A stretch of 64,000 bases of DNA, taken from contig NW_004190392.2 of NCBI RefSeq assembly GCF_000224145.3, positions 118,609-182,608 of the forward strand, written 5' to 3'. Below, piece after piece: positions 22,531 through 33,736 of this stretch; the stretch's first letter is position 1, and every line of letters starts with the position of its first letter. The notes under the pieces are model-generated. The model saw only the letters and a program-made list of their open reading frames with translations, was not told the DNA's origin and made no database searches. The translations under genes were made by a program, and so were the position numbers. Source of the stretch: Ciona intestinalis (taxonomy: Eukaryota > Chordata > Ascidiacea > Phlebobranchia > Cionidae).

Positions 22531-25500
22531 GCTTATTGTATTTTTAAACTGGAATTTAAAATGATTACATAGAATGACACCTGGACATTGAAAAAAAAGG
22601 CTTAAACTGGTTAAAACCAGTCAAAACTAAACCCAAATGTTATGTGTATGTACAGAACATATTTAAATTTTTAAAACAACATTTAAATTGGTTACGTTGC
22701 AAAGAAAATTTTAAATCTAATGTTTATATTGAAAGTTCTTAAAGTTATGATATATACAAAAATTTACTACAACAACAAAATTTACCGCCTGCAGGTCTGA
22801 CGCCTATAGTCTGGGAAGTGTTGCCGCGGACATGTTCGAACACATCGTTGGTGATGCAAAACATAGCCATCTGCGCATGTTGTACAACGCGTTGGGTAAA
22901 CACTGCACCCTCGACAAGATGCATTGCATGGACGACAACCAACTGAAGTCGAAACTAGGTACGTCCCTACACCGCATGAAGGGGTGCATTGGCCATCATG
23001 GAAACTAAATCAAATGTGCATGTTATGTAGGTATAGTTTTTTGTTATATAGATATACTGTGGGGTAACATGGATACTGTTAGCAGATATTATCTCTTATT
23101 TTTTTATCGGGTTTTTAACAATTAACAACGCTTTGTGGAGTGGCAGGGACCAGGGCTATAATTCTTTAAATATTCTCTGTTAATTACCAAATTGGACGAT
23201 AAAAGAGAATAACATAAACCGTTTTATCCCGCTCTTGTATATTTTGGGTCTAAATGGGTGAGGTGAGGCACACCTGAGACCTGGGGTGTAGGTTTATTGG
23301 TCCCACTCTACTCTATTAGGGTAAGGTCTTCAGTGAGGCGCACCTGAGACCTGGGATGTAGGCTTATTGGTCCCGGTCTATTCTATAAGGGTGAGGTCTT
23401 CAGTGAGGCACAACTGAGAAATGGGATGTAGGCTTATTGGTCCCGGTCTATTCTATAAGGGTGAGGTCTTCAGTGAGGCACAACTGAGACCTGGGATGTA
23501 GGCTTATTGGTCTCTTGTTGCATTAATAGCTAGACTGTAGTTTCTACAACTACAGACACATTACTCACATGAATGAAGATCTGCATGAAGTACAATGGCT
23601 GCTTCTGTGGTGACAAGTTAGACAAACACGGTCACATATTCTGCAGTTCTGTACGCCTAGATGAAAACATGAATTAACATAAATTCCTATATCACATAAT
23701 GTATAAAACATGGGGTGGAATTTACACCTAACATCCCAAACTTTACAATGTAACTTGCTTTATCCTCGCATGGCCGGAAAACGACAGTCCTTAAAACACA
23801 GGTGTCCTGTTTCACACACCTCGTGCCCGCTTACAAGTTAACTTTGTGGGTGATCGGTTTTGTTTTACAACCTATTAGTGACCACTGGTTGGAGCAACGA
23901 ACATGCAAAACTTTTTTATAAACTGTGTGAAACAACATAATGAGTAAAAAAGGGGTAAAAAACCAAACTTCTCGTACTTTACAATATATTGCATAAAACA
24001 AAGGGTGAAATTTATAATTTTACATGCAATACCAAATACCCATATTTTAAAACAGCACATGTGAAAAATGGTGGACAAATTATACCCAACACCCAATACA
24101 TTACGATTAAACATATCCTACAATAACTACATACCATTCCTTGGGTCTCTCTGCAGAAAATATCCCGGACTACATGTCATAACACAAGCACCATTTACAA
24201 TGGAGAATCCAGGTCTGCATGATGTGCAGTTTGTAGAACGACCAGCATTACAAGTTAGACAGGTTCTCCAACATGGCTACAAAATGCAAGAATTTTGGTA
24301 ATTTCGGAATTAGAAAATATGATTTAATTGATTGGGACCAGTAAGCCTACATCCCAGCCTCAAGTGTGCCTCACTGAGGACCTCACCCCCTGGAATAGAA
24401 TAGACTATAGACAGGAACCAATAAGCCTAGACCCCAGGTCTCAGGTGTGAATCACTGGAGACTTTACCCTTATAGAATAAAATGGGACCTTTAAGCCTTT
24501 ATCCCAGGTCTTAGGTGTTTCTCATGTTCCCTTACGGGTTGTTTAAATTGTCAGCCAAACATTACAGAACATTCCCCAAATAAATCACCCACAAAGTTAC
24601 ATATATACCTGTGTTATACCTGTGTTATGTTGCCCCGCTACATGAAAACAAGTGAGTTCCATTTATTCATTTACTCTTACCTTGCATATATTGGACCCGG
24701 GTTCTACATATTGTGATCTGTCACAAGATGCAATGCACATTCCCTGTGGTGTAGACACATGACGACACGCTCGACACTCATGAGGTCCGTAACCACAACA
24801 ACCGTTGCATTCTGAGTGGCAATGGTCTTGCGGAAATGCTGTAAAAAATTACAAAAGAAAATTTAAAAAAAAGATAAAAGAAAATGTTTAATTAAAAAAT
24901 ATTTTAGTACAAAAATTTAAAAATTGTTAATTTAGGATTTAGTTTTACCATCACAGTTGTTAAAGTGGAAATTAGGTTGGGGGTGGGTTTGTGTTCCGTA
25001 AAACAAAAGTTGCCATTTCCTCAGCATTCCTCTACGTGGCTCTCTGTGGGTTAAAATGAAATATTAATTGGCAACACTGGAAAATATACCTGGTAAAACT
25101 GGAAAAATATATCTGAAAACACCGAAAATGTATTTGGTAACACTAAAAAATATATCTGAAAACACTGATACAACATATGTGACAGCACTGGAAAACATAT
25201 TTTGCAGCACTGAAAAAACATATCTGAAAAAACTGGAAAAATATATATGGCAGCACTGCTATATACAATACCTGTATCGTAACCTGTATGGTATATCTTC
25301 TATCCTGAGTAGCCAAACACCCATAGGGTTTTCACCCCAATGATGGGTTGTCATGAATTCCCAGTCATTAAAACCACCAGATGAGCGGTCGTAATCTCTG
25401 AAAAATAAGAAAAAACATTAAATTTGTTGGTAGGTAATAAGAAACACAATTAGTCTTAGAAGGAGGTAAATATTATTTACAATTATAAATGATGTTGAAA

Positions 25501-28500
25501 GTGACCCCCGTTAGCATTAATATAGGCTTAGACACTTCATATTTAGTTCCATATACGTATATCAGAAAAAAATTATTATAACAGTGCACAAGTATTGTTT
25601 TTAAAATGTTTGTTAATTTTTTTTATTTTTATGATTGTTTGTAAATTTTTATTTTTTTAGAATTTAAAATATTTGTTAAATTTGACCCACCTTCTCTGCA
25701 GGATGTTGGACACTGTTCCAGATGGAGAAACAAGGAAGATCTTGAGAGATCCTCTCCTTGGATGTGAGAGCGTGATCCGTAGTACGACGTGCTCGAGGTA
25801 TAACACCTCGCTTGTTTTACGATGGCAAGCACGAGTGTCCATCGTTACTTCTGTCACTTCTCGTGGAACTATTTCTCTAGAAATGAATGAAAAATAAAGT
25901 GTTGCCTGGGTAAAAATTGTAAAAATATCTGTAAACAATAGGTCGAGATGACATTTTGACAAAATTTTAAAACTTTTCTGAAAATGGATGGAAATAAGAG
26001 TGTTGCCAGTTTAAAGAATCGTAGTAATAAATATCTGGCAACACTGGGTTGAAGTCAAGTTTTGGCAAGATTTAATGGGAATATTATAATTTTTATATAA
26101 ATTTCTGTTCAAATATAGTATATATAAAAATCTAATAAAGGTACAATTACTTTAGAGCAAAAAAATGTGAAAAATCTGGTAAACAAGAGACAAGGGGTCC
26201 TGTCCTGGGGACAAGTGGTACTTATTGTTCAGATCAAATTACAAGATATGACGTACAGTGCCAGTCTCTGGGGGATCGTTATACATTCGTGCTGTTCAGG
26301 GACACGCTTCCAACGACCTGCGACGTGTGTCAGTGCCGCGGCATCTAGCAGGCCGAAGCCGAAGACATGGGACACGTTGAACCCCGCGCCGTTGACAACC
26401 CAGTCATGCCCGTGCAAGCCTTGGGATTTTGTTGTGCGGACGATAACGTGTTGTACGTCACGCCAAGTGAGGGCCATGTTGGCTTGTAGCATAAGGGCTA
26501 TGATGCCAGCTGCCATTGGTGCTGATGCTGAAGTGCCTGTGTGCTCATGGGTGCACCTTCTATGTAAGTCTGTTGTGATCTGGTAAAAATACGGTAAACG
26601 GTAAAATGCTAATAAGAGTTATATTTTGAGTAAACGTTTTAGAAAGTTTAGAGTTTAAACAAGAACCAAACAAACAAAAATAATTATATACATATATATA
26701 AACATAATATTATTTTAAAAATCGATTTCAAGTTATTTTGTAAGTGTCAAAATCTTTTTAATGAGGTTTAAACCTTAAACTTGAATTGAATCGAAAAATT
26801 TCGAAGACTGTAAAGGATCCTAATCCTACTTGAAAGGTCAACTAGAGGTCAAGTTGTCGCGCGTTTAGTCGAAAAATTGAATTCCTTACATGGTAAACTA
26901 TGGGGTTTAGAATTTGAGGAATTTTGGTTCAAATTGCAGAGATTTTGAGAATAAACGCAACAAAAATACAAAGTTTTTTACAACAACAAAATTAAAAAAA
27001 GTAACATTTTTGTAAGAACTATAAAACAAAAAAAGTAAGAAAAGCAAAAATACAGCAAAAACATATACAAAATTGCTTAAAATTAACAATTTTTCTAATA
27101 TTATTTCAACAAAAGCAAAACACATCAAAATTCACAAAGCATTTTGCTGTGCTAATGCATTTTTACAGTTTTTTCTTTTCTTTCCTTTAGAAGTAAATAT
27201 ACTTACAACTTTTCCCTCATTTATTTCTCCACTGCTATATGTAGTAGCTAATGTAGAAGCACAACCCTCCAAATACCATGGCCGGTTTCCCCGTTCAGAT
27301 ACACTACGCATGCAAGCAAAATAAAAGCAAACAAATTGGCAACAAAAAACACAAAGCAACAAAAATTATACAGATACTACTTAAGCAGTACTAAAAATAA
27401 CATCAAATCCTAAAAAATCAAGAAAAATAAGTCTTTATTTTTGCTCTAAAGGAAATTTTTTATATGCTGTTGCTTTTTGGAGCATTTTTTTAAATTTTTT
27501 TTATGCAAGGCTGTTAATTTGGATAATTATTAAGTGTCTTGCCCAAAGACACATAAACCCACAATGGTAGCAGCATAGAGCACAGAACACGGTACCATTC
27601 GGTAACAATTTAAGCGCCTAAACCACTGAGCCACATGTAAATAAAAATTCTCGCTACAATAAAACATAAAAAAATAACAAAAACTAGGAATCTAAGGCGA
27701 AATAAACAAAACATACAAACTTTCCTACAAACTACACCTACAGCCACAAAAAAACTTCCAACAAAAAATGTACAAAAATAAATACCTGCTAATCCCAATG
27801 GTGTATATGCTGTTAATATAACCGTCACACGAACAACTGTCTTTATTGTGTCCCCCATTCCCAGAAGCCCATACAAATATAGAGCCATTTCCACCTCGGC
27901 CATATTTTGCTCCAGATTTAAATGCAGCTTTTGCTAACGGACCTGGACCTAAGAATTTTGGTTTAACGCTGAGTATGTATTTTTGAAACAGGGGTGACAT
28001 TATATGTTTTGGCATCCCAGTTTTGCTGTTAGATGTCTATGCAAAAAGTATGGCCAAAATATATTGTATTCACCACATTAAACATTGAATTTCCTTATAC
28101 TCAAGTTAAGAACAAGCACGAGGTGTATGAAACAGAACACTCCTGTTATAACGACTGTCCTACCACGCCATGCGAGGATAAATAAGTTACATTTCATCAT
28201 TTATACAAAAACTATAAAAGTAAAATACAATCCTAGGTGTTGTGGCAACGGGCCAATTTTGGAATAAATCCCAGGTCCCTGACATGGACCTCACCTACAT
28301 AGAAACAAAATAAAACTCTACCTTCTACCGTTTCCCCATCGTCATCTGGACCCCATGAAGCGCTGTATATATCAATGCGATCCTGGGCAAAGTTAAGAGA
28401 ATGAGCTTCGACGCGATCTGTTACTTCTCCATCTAACATCCGAACTCCTAGGTGGGAGCAAAACATCTTTTCATTGATAAAAGTCATCAAATCATTGATA

Positions 28501-29204
28501 AACGTCAGCAATTATCAGGTAAAAGATAAAGTTATCCGTCGTTGATGAAAAAATGAAAGGTATAAATTTATTAAGTAAATATTTTTTTATTTTTTTAGAT
28601 TTGCGTCACAGAAAACGACAGTTGTTATAACTTATAACACAGGTGTTCATACACCTTGAGCCAGCTTACGAGTTATCATGTATGTAACTTTGTGGGTCAT
28701 TGTTTTTATGTGTGTCTGACGATTTAGAAAACCCATTAGTGACCACTAGGTTGGAGAAATTGCAATTGTAATTATTTTATAAAACAGCCTAATTAAGATC
28801 CTTTTAGGCTCCATATTTAAGTATACTGATATACAATATATTCTTAGTTCTACTGTTCTTAATTATCAGTGTTTCCAGCTTAATTATCAGTGTTTCCAGA
28901 TATATTTATAAAAAGTGTTGCCAGTCATTAAACCCACTTACCCCCAATACTGGCCCCATGTGCCACCCCCACTATACAGATGTGGTTATCCAACACTGCT
29001 GCCACAACCCCAGCACATCTGGTCCCATGTTTATTCTCGTTAGATGGGTCGTAACGGGGTGTTGGGTCAGTGTCTCGGTCGTTAATATCAATTGAAGCAA
29101 ATCTATCCTGAAAAATTGGTTAATTTTTTTTAAATTGTAAAAAATTATTTTTATATATATACAATTTTAGTTTTGACTTTTTTTTATTTTTGAACTGTTT
29201 TAAA

Positions 29205-29236
<32 letters not shown>

Positions 29237-32200
29237 CTTTACAAAATATTTTTTTTATTTTGAAGTACATTTTAGTACATAGTTGTTGAAACAGATGAAA
29301 TTAAAATTAGTTAAAGGTAATATTGCATGTGTAAGCTAAATATAAAGTCAATCCAATACATATTTGATAGGAAAACTATACCATGTAAAATAAAAGGCAA
29401 AAAATATATAAAGAGTTTTTCAAAAACAATATTTATATCCCATGTACTGTAACGTGCAAACCCATTTTATAGCTTAGATTAACTAAATTCTAAATTGAAC
29501 ACCTTTTTAACTATATTAATGTGAATTGTACCAGCATAAAGGGATTTCAGCATTGATTGCATTTTCTGCCACTAATAGCATTATAAAATCAAACATTCAA
29601 TTACGTTCAAAGCAGGAGAAAACTTGAAGCAATTGTAAAATTGACGTAAAAATTTGTGCCTTGAACTGTAGGGCAGGAAATATGTTTGGGCAATTTAGGA
29701 AGTTAAATAAACAGTAGCCCACCCACGAGGGTAGCAATTACGTGCGTCAATTTGCGGAAATTGGTAAAATCATTGCTAGTATAGAAATTGCACTCGTACA
29801 TTGAAACAGGAAATTGTTGGAAGAATTGGCTTGGGACAGTAATTAATTAAAACTAAATGCTGTATATGCATAAAGGAGAAAAATATGGACTTTTTGTAAA
29901 GAGTGAATTGCACACTAGGACATATATAAAATTGAAATGCAAAAAGACATGAACAAGAATGTGTCCTTGGGCAAGACATTTAACACAAACCCTGATAATG
30001 TCTCACCAAATGACAGACAAAACGTCATTCCTTTAAGATCACAAAAACAAACAACTGCCAGAAGATCTCTTTCACACTTATGAAAAACAACTTTTGCAAA
30101 AGAAACACACACACACACACACAAGCAGTTATTAAGCTGCTATACTTAACACATAGATATATTAATATGAAACCACATTCCAAGTAATACAGACAGGATA
30201 GGCCAGTCTATATTTCTCAATAGTTAAAATTGCAAGAAGTCATTTTCCAGACAAAGTACTATGCACTTATATGAGTCAGAGTCATTACCTTTTATCTCTG
30301 CTTACAGGAAATCAAACTGGTTAAAACTACTTCCAAGTAAAAATGCGTTTGCTAAAATAACCAGATCTGCTTCTAATTTACTTTTAATTGAAGCCGCCCT
30401 GCCTTAAGGGTTATTATTTCGTGGATTTTTCAAAGTGCAAACAAACTTAAAACTGGTTGTACAAATATTGCGGTAAAAATGATCCAGCAAAATATTTAAA
30501 AAATGCTAAATATTTAAATTTTTTAATCATACTAGCTTTATATAGGCATCTGTCAATGTAAATGCAAGAAAACAAGTTTTAACTGAAACCAAATAAAGAA
30601 AACCGGTATTCTGGTATGAAAAATCACATTTTTTACTGTTTGATTTAAATAAAAGATGCAAAAATTACTGAATACCATTCCAGATTCTACATATCTAAGC
30701 AACAAATTGGCAACCTATTGGTATTATACAAAAAAAATATGATGTATTGTATTATAAATAATGGGAAAAATAAATATATATATATATATATACATAATGG
30801 TTATCAAAACATAATAAAATCTGTAATGAAAAAATATAATAGGTATTAATAATAAAATATAATAGGTATTACCGGTAAAATATAATATGTATAGAAATGC
30901 AATAAAAACCTGAAATGGAAAAATAAAATGGTAATAATGGGACAATGCAGTAGTTATGAACATACAATAAAAGCTGTCAGCAGTCTTAGACTTACATAAT
31001 TTCTAATAAGATCAGGATGTGTGGTCTCTAACCCATCATCTAATATAGTGACTACAACTCCTTCACCATGGAAACCAGCGATCCAAGCTTCTTCTATCCT
31101 CATACTGGATGGACAACTTTGTGATCTATTGTTCCCGCAGTGCTGGGATTTAAATATTGGTTATTATATAAACTGTAGTGTTGTTGTAGTTAATAAATGT
31201 AACTTATTTAACCTTGCGTGGCGGAGCAATGACAGTCATTTATAATTTGAGTGTTCTATTTGATACACATTGTACCCACTTTTAAGTTTAATTTAAATAC
31301 TGTTTAATAAATATATATATATATATATATATGCTGCATTTTTAGCGAGTTGTAATGAATAAATGCAACTTATTTATCTTATATACATATTTTCAGTGGG
31401 GAAATTTACGTTACTATAATTCGAGTGTTCTGTTTCATACACCCGGTACCAGCTTACAAGTTACCTGTTACCACATACGTAACTTTGAAGATTATGGGGA
31501 TATCTATTTTTATGTATAGGCTCAGGCTGTAGTTCATAAGGGCCTCATACCCATAACCTCTGAACTAAAGGCAGGCACAGTAACCACGGAGTCAAAAAAT
31601 AGTACAACAAATTACTTGATATAATTTTCAGTTAAAAGGCATAAACTACGTACCATATACCACATTTCATCCCAAGATGGATCATTCGGAGATGGTTCGT
31701 TGTTAGTGATTGAGACAGGGTCACGTTTTACCCGTTTTAGAACACGAAGCCTCTCCACCATTATTACCTATAAAAAATCAAAGAATTTAAATTTTATATA
31801 AAGGTACATAATTTTTAGTTTATATAAAGGATTCAGCACCAGATTTTCAAAATAAAATGTATCTAAAGTAAAAAACTATCTTTATACACAAAATTGACTT
31901 GCATTTGGAAATATTATTTGCCAGAGTTTGACATGTTATTATAAAGATTTTATTAGAAAATTACATCTCTTTTAAGGCGTTTTAGCTTAGGTGTGTCGCG
32001 GTGTTCTGTTTCCAAAGATCTTTTCCGTATACGATGGTCTTTGAAGATGTACCAGCCTTCCAAGTTGCCAACCTTGTAAATATACCACATTAATGTCACT
32101 GTATTGCCATAGTTTTGCTAGCATGGCACCACAAAAAGACCATTATGTAGACTTAATTTAACAATAACATACACGAAAACATTTTTTTTACAGTTACTTA

Positions 32201-32539
32201 AAAGCCTAAAAGAGATTTTTGGACATTTTTTGAAAATATAGAATTCTTTTTTACAGTTATATAAAACACCTGGCTGCAACAACACATAGATATAATAACT
32301 TAAGGGGGTTTAAATATATAATATATTACTTGTCCAAGGTTCATAAATCCGTGATTTCTTGCAACTTCATTTGCATCTCTGTCTGGTGGAATTTCGACCG
32401 CGAACTCGTTCAAATAAACGCGGTGTCGCTTTGGAAAATATTTTCTTGTGGCATCAGAGGTACATGATAAATATAAAACAAGTGAAAAAAGGAAAAACAC
32501 AAAGTGTGCGCTACTGCAGTGCGACGGACAGATTTTCAT
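21287..32539 (-). CDS. Proprotein convertase, PCSK5/PCSK6 (PC5A-like) type
   Basis: Secreted Ca-dependent serine endoprotease that cleaves proproteins after basic residues (family knowledge). Eighteen exons join in phase: 32539-32330, 32072-31965, 31767-31654, 31142-30996, 29107-28942, 28447-28322, 27948-27786, 27303-27207, 26579-26257, 25876-25691, 25397-25284, 25043-24949, 24838-24681, 24276-24135, 23656-23569, 23004-22786, 22372-22263 and 21474-21287, for about 917 aa (human PC5A is 913). Order: signal peptide (hydrophobic to about 28); propeptide with KRS, RLKRD and RVKRD sites; subtilase domain with Asp about 179 ([14 protein letters not shown]), His about 220 ([11 protein letters not shown]), oxyanion Asn about 321 (ASGNGG) and Ser about 394 (HTGTSASAP); P domain ([30 protein letters not shown]); five furin-type Cys-rich repeats; and a C-terminal PLAC-like module ([20 protein letters not shown]). 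No transmembrane segment follows it, so the product should be secreted. PCSK5 and PCSK6 cannot be told apart here. Candidate poly(A) signal at 20746-20751. Confidence 0.93.
21545..21895. repeat. Tandem repeat grown from a SINE tail
   Basis: A reverse SINE tail (21545-21620) runs into about three head-to-tail units of 70-80 bp. Each unit contains GAGCATGAGGTGT, GTCTGGTGTATAAGAAGAC or a variant, and GTTATAACTCAACA. It lies in the last intron of the convertase gene. Confidence 0.6.
22472..22524. repeat. (AT)n microsatellite
   Basis: About 50 bases of nearly pure alternating A and T in a convertase intron. Shorter runs lie at 29206-29235, 30772-30792, 31310-31332 and 55833-55852. Confidence 0.9.
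23052..23240. mobile_element. MITE in a convertase intron
   Basis: Left end TATACTGTGGGGTAACATGG. The right end is degraded (CCGTTTTATCCCGCTC). Confidence 0.6.
23250..23510. repeat. 70-bp tandem repeat, about four units
   Basis: Units start at about 23252, 23321, 23391 and 23461, with exact 70-base spacing between the last three. Each reads GTGAGGTCTTCAGTGAGGC, CTGAGACCTGGGATGTAGGC and TTATTGGTCCC. Single, scattered or inverted copies of the unit occur at 28-80, 24330-24530 and 43330-43520. Confidence 0.8.
23744..23898 (-). mobile_element. SINE tail and linker
   Basis: Reverse copy with the tail and the TTAGTGACCACTGGTTGGAG linker, in a convertase intron. Confidence 0.65.
24330..24530. repeat. 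Inverted copies of the 70-bp unit
   Basis: Two or three units in the opposite orientation to those at 23250-23510 (GCCTACATCCCAGC, then TCACTGAGGACCTCACC), about 1 kb away in the next intron. Confidence 0.65.
24539..24669 (+). mobile_element. SINE tail
   Basis: Contains AAATCACCCACAAAGTTACA and ends in CCATTTATTCAT; the centre is eroded. Confidence 0.6.
25069..25258. repeat. Degenerate short-period tandem repeat
   Basis: About eight units of roughly 22 bases, each a variant of AACACTGGAAAAATATATCTG, between convertase exons 11 and 12. The array keeps an ORF open for 91 codons on the plus strand, but only because of its periodicity. Confidence 0.6.
27530..27635 (-). mobile_element. SINE head
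   Basis: Reverse copy of the tRNA-like head and linker: AGTGTCTTGCCCA, then ACAATGGTAGCAGC, ending in AACCACTGAGCCAC, the complement of the A box. Confidence 0.6.
28100..28205 (+). mobile_element. SINE tail
   Basis: Contains AAGCACGAGGTGTATGAAAC and CGAGGATAAATAAGTTACAT. Confidence 0.65.
28603..28768 (-). mobile_element. SINE tail and linker
   Basis: Reverse copy extending into the CCCATTAGTGACCACTAGGT linker. Confidence 0.6.
29108..30990. other. Large convertase intron (exons 4-5)
   Basis: The longest intron of the gene, very AT-rich. It contains a variant-tail SINE fragment (29955-30070, like 3365-3560), a short (AC)n run near 30109-30123 and several (AT)n runs. No coding exon recognised. 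Confidence 0.5.
31190..31590 (-). mobile_element. Two reverse SINE copies
   Basis: A tail fragment (31190-31285), an (AT)n run, then a longer copy (31353-31590) reaching the degraded tRNA-like head (CCCATAACCTCTGAACTAAA). Confidence 0.55.
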
Positions 32540-33736
32540 TTTTTATAAATTCATTTGCTTTCCTGTATGAATGATAATACAAAATTAATATATATATAAT
32601 TGTGATTATATAACGCCATTGGTTTCATTTGTAGACACAAACATATATTATATACATATATAATGTCTTTGGTTTTGCTAACAGAATTACCTATACTGTT
32701 TTTTTTAAGCCTTACAAAAACTTTAAGCCGCAAATTACGGTAAAACACTACTACGAATTAAAAATAGTGCTATATAATTGTGGGCTACGTAACCAAAACT
32801 AACCAATACTTAAATATGTCAGGAAAACAAAGCGTTAAAGTTGGCCTACTAAGCTGTGCCTAGGTCAAAACACACGCATGCTTTCTCCGCAAATTTAATT
32901 ATACCCGCCCGCTAGCTCAAGACCGTGCGTATACTGACACTACTGCCGTTTGAACTCAAAATGCGCGTCGGGAACTCTTTTTACTATCGTTGTCACGCGT
33001 AACTGCTCGATTGCGTGTCGAACCGTACGCTACAACGATCGGCCAAACTTCAACATTTTTTTATATTTGCTGCGCTTGTTGTGCCGCCGTATGTAAATAA
33101 GTAAATAACGCTGTTTTTCGTGGGTCGCAAAGTAAACAACAGTATTTGCTGAAAGAGATTAAAGAACCCCCGGACAGTGTTTATTATACGCATTGCACAG
33201 CCAAGACGATCACTAACTAACATAATATTCGTTCTTTCTTTTTCGCTTGTCGATAAAAGACCCTAACATTTTATATTATAAATTCCCCCTAAGTCTAGCT
33301 TACACCTATATACCTGAGCTTATAAATACACCACAATGATCCCTATAGAATACACTTTGCTCTGATTTGCATGCAACCTAATAATTAAAACCATTTAAAA
33401 GCTGAACATAGTAAAAAACTAGGCTAAAACATTAAAAATTTAGGAAAGAGTTTTGTTGATTGCAAACTGTATAGCAAACAAAGAAATTGTATTTAAAAGC
33501 AAACACCAGAAAGTTTGTAAAAAAACATCAGTTACATTTAGTTTCTGCAATAATATTCTCGATTAAATATGTAATTTAAACAAAAATTTGGTTAAAACGG
33601 AAGAATGCAAAAAATGTACTACTCTATTGCAATAAAATGCCAGCACTTCAGTATACTATGACTTTTATCACTTAATATCTCTTTTTGTTTAAAAAAATAA
33701 TCTATCGTTCTATCATAACCCTGGTATATAAAAATC
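32540..33736. other. Intergenic between convertase and zinc-finger gene
   Basis: Should contain the convertase promoter and the zinc-finger 3' UTR. I see no TATA box or CCAAT box I trust, and no coding sequence. Confidence 0.4.

Noticed and set aside
22943-22950. Acceptor (ACTTCAG) for a shorter convertase exon 16
   Set aside because: It leaves the phase wrong and removes a Cys-rich segment; the acceptor at 23005 keeps the frame and restores the GQC...SC pattern.
22745-22989. Two ORFs of 61-65 codons on the minus strand, read as separate small proteins
   Set aside because: They are wrong-frame readings of convertase exon 16, whose correct frame gives a furin-type Cys-rich repeat.
31021-31245. 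Plus-strand 74-codon ORF
   Set aside because: Overlaps convertase exon 4 antisense and runs into SINE sequence.
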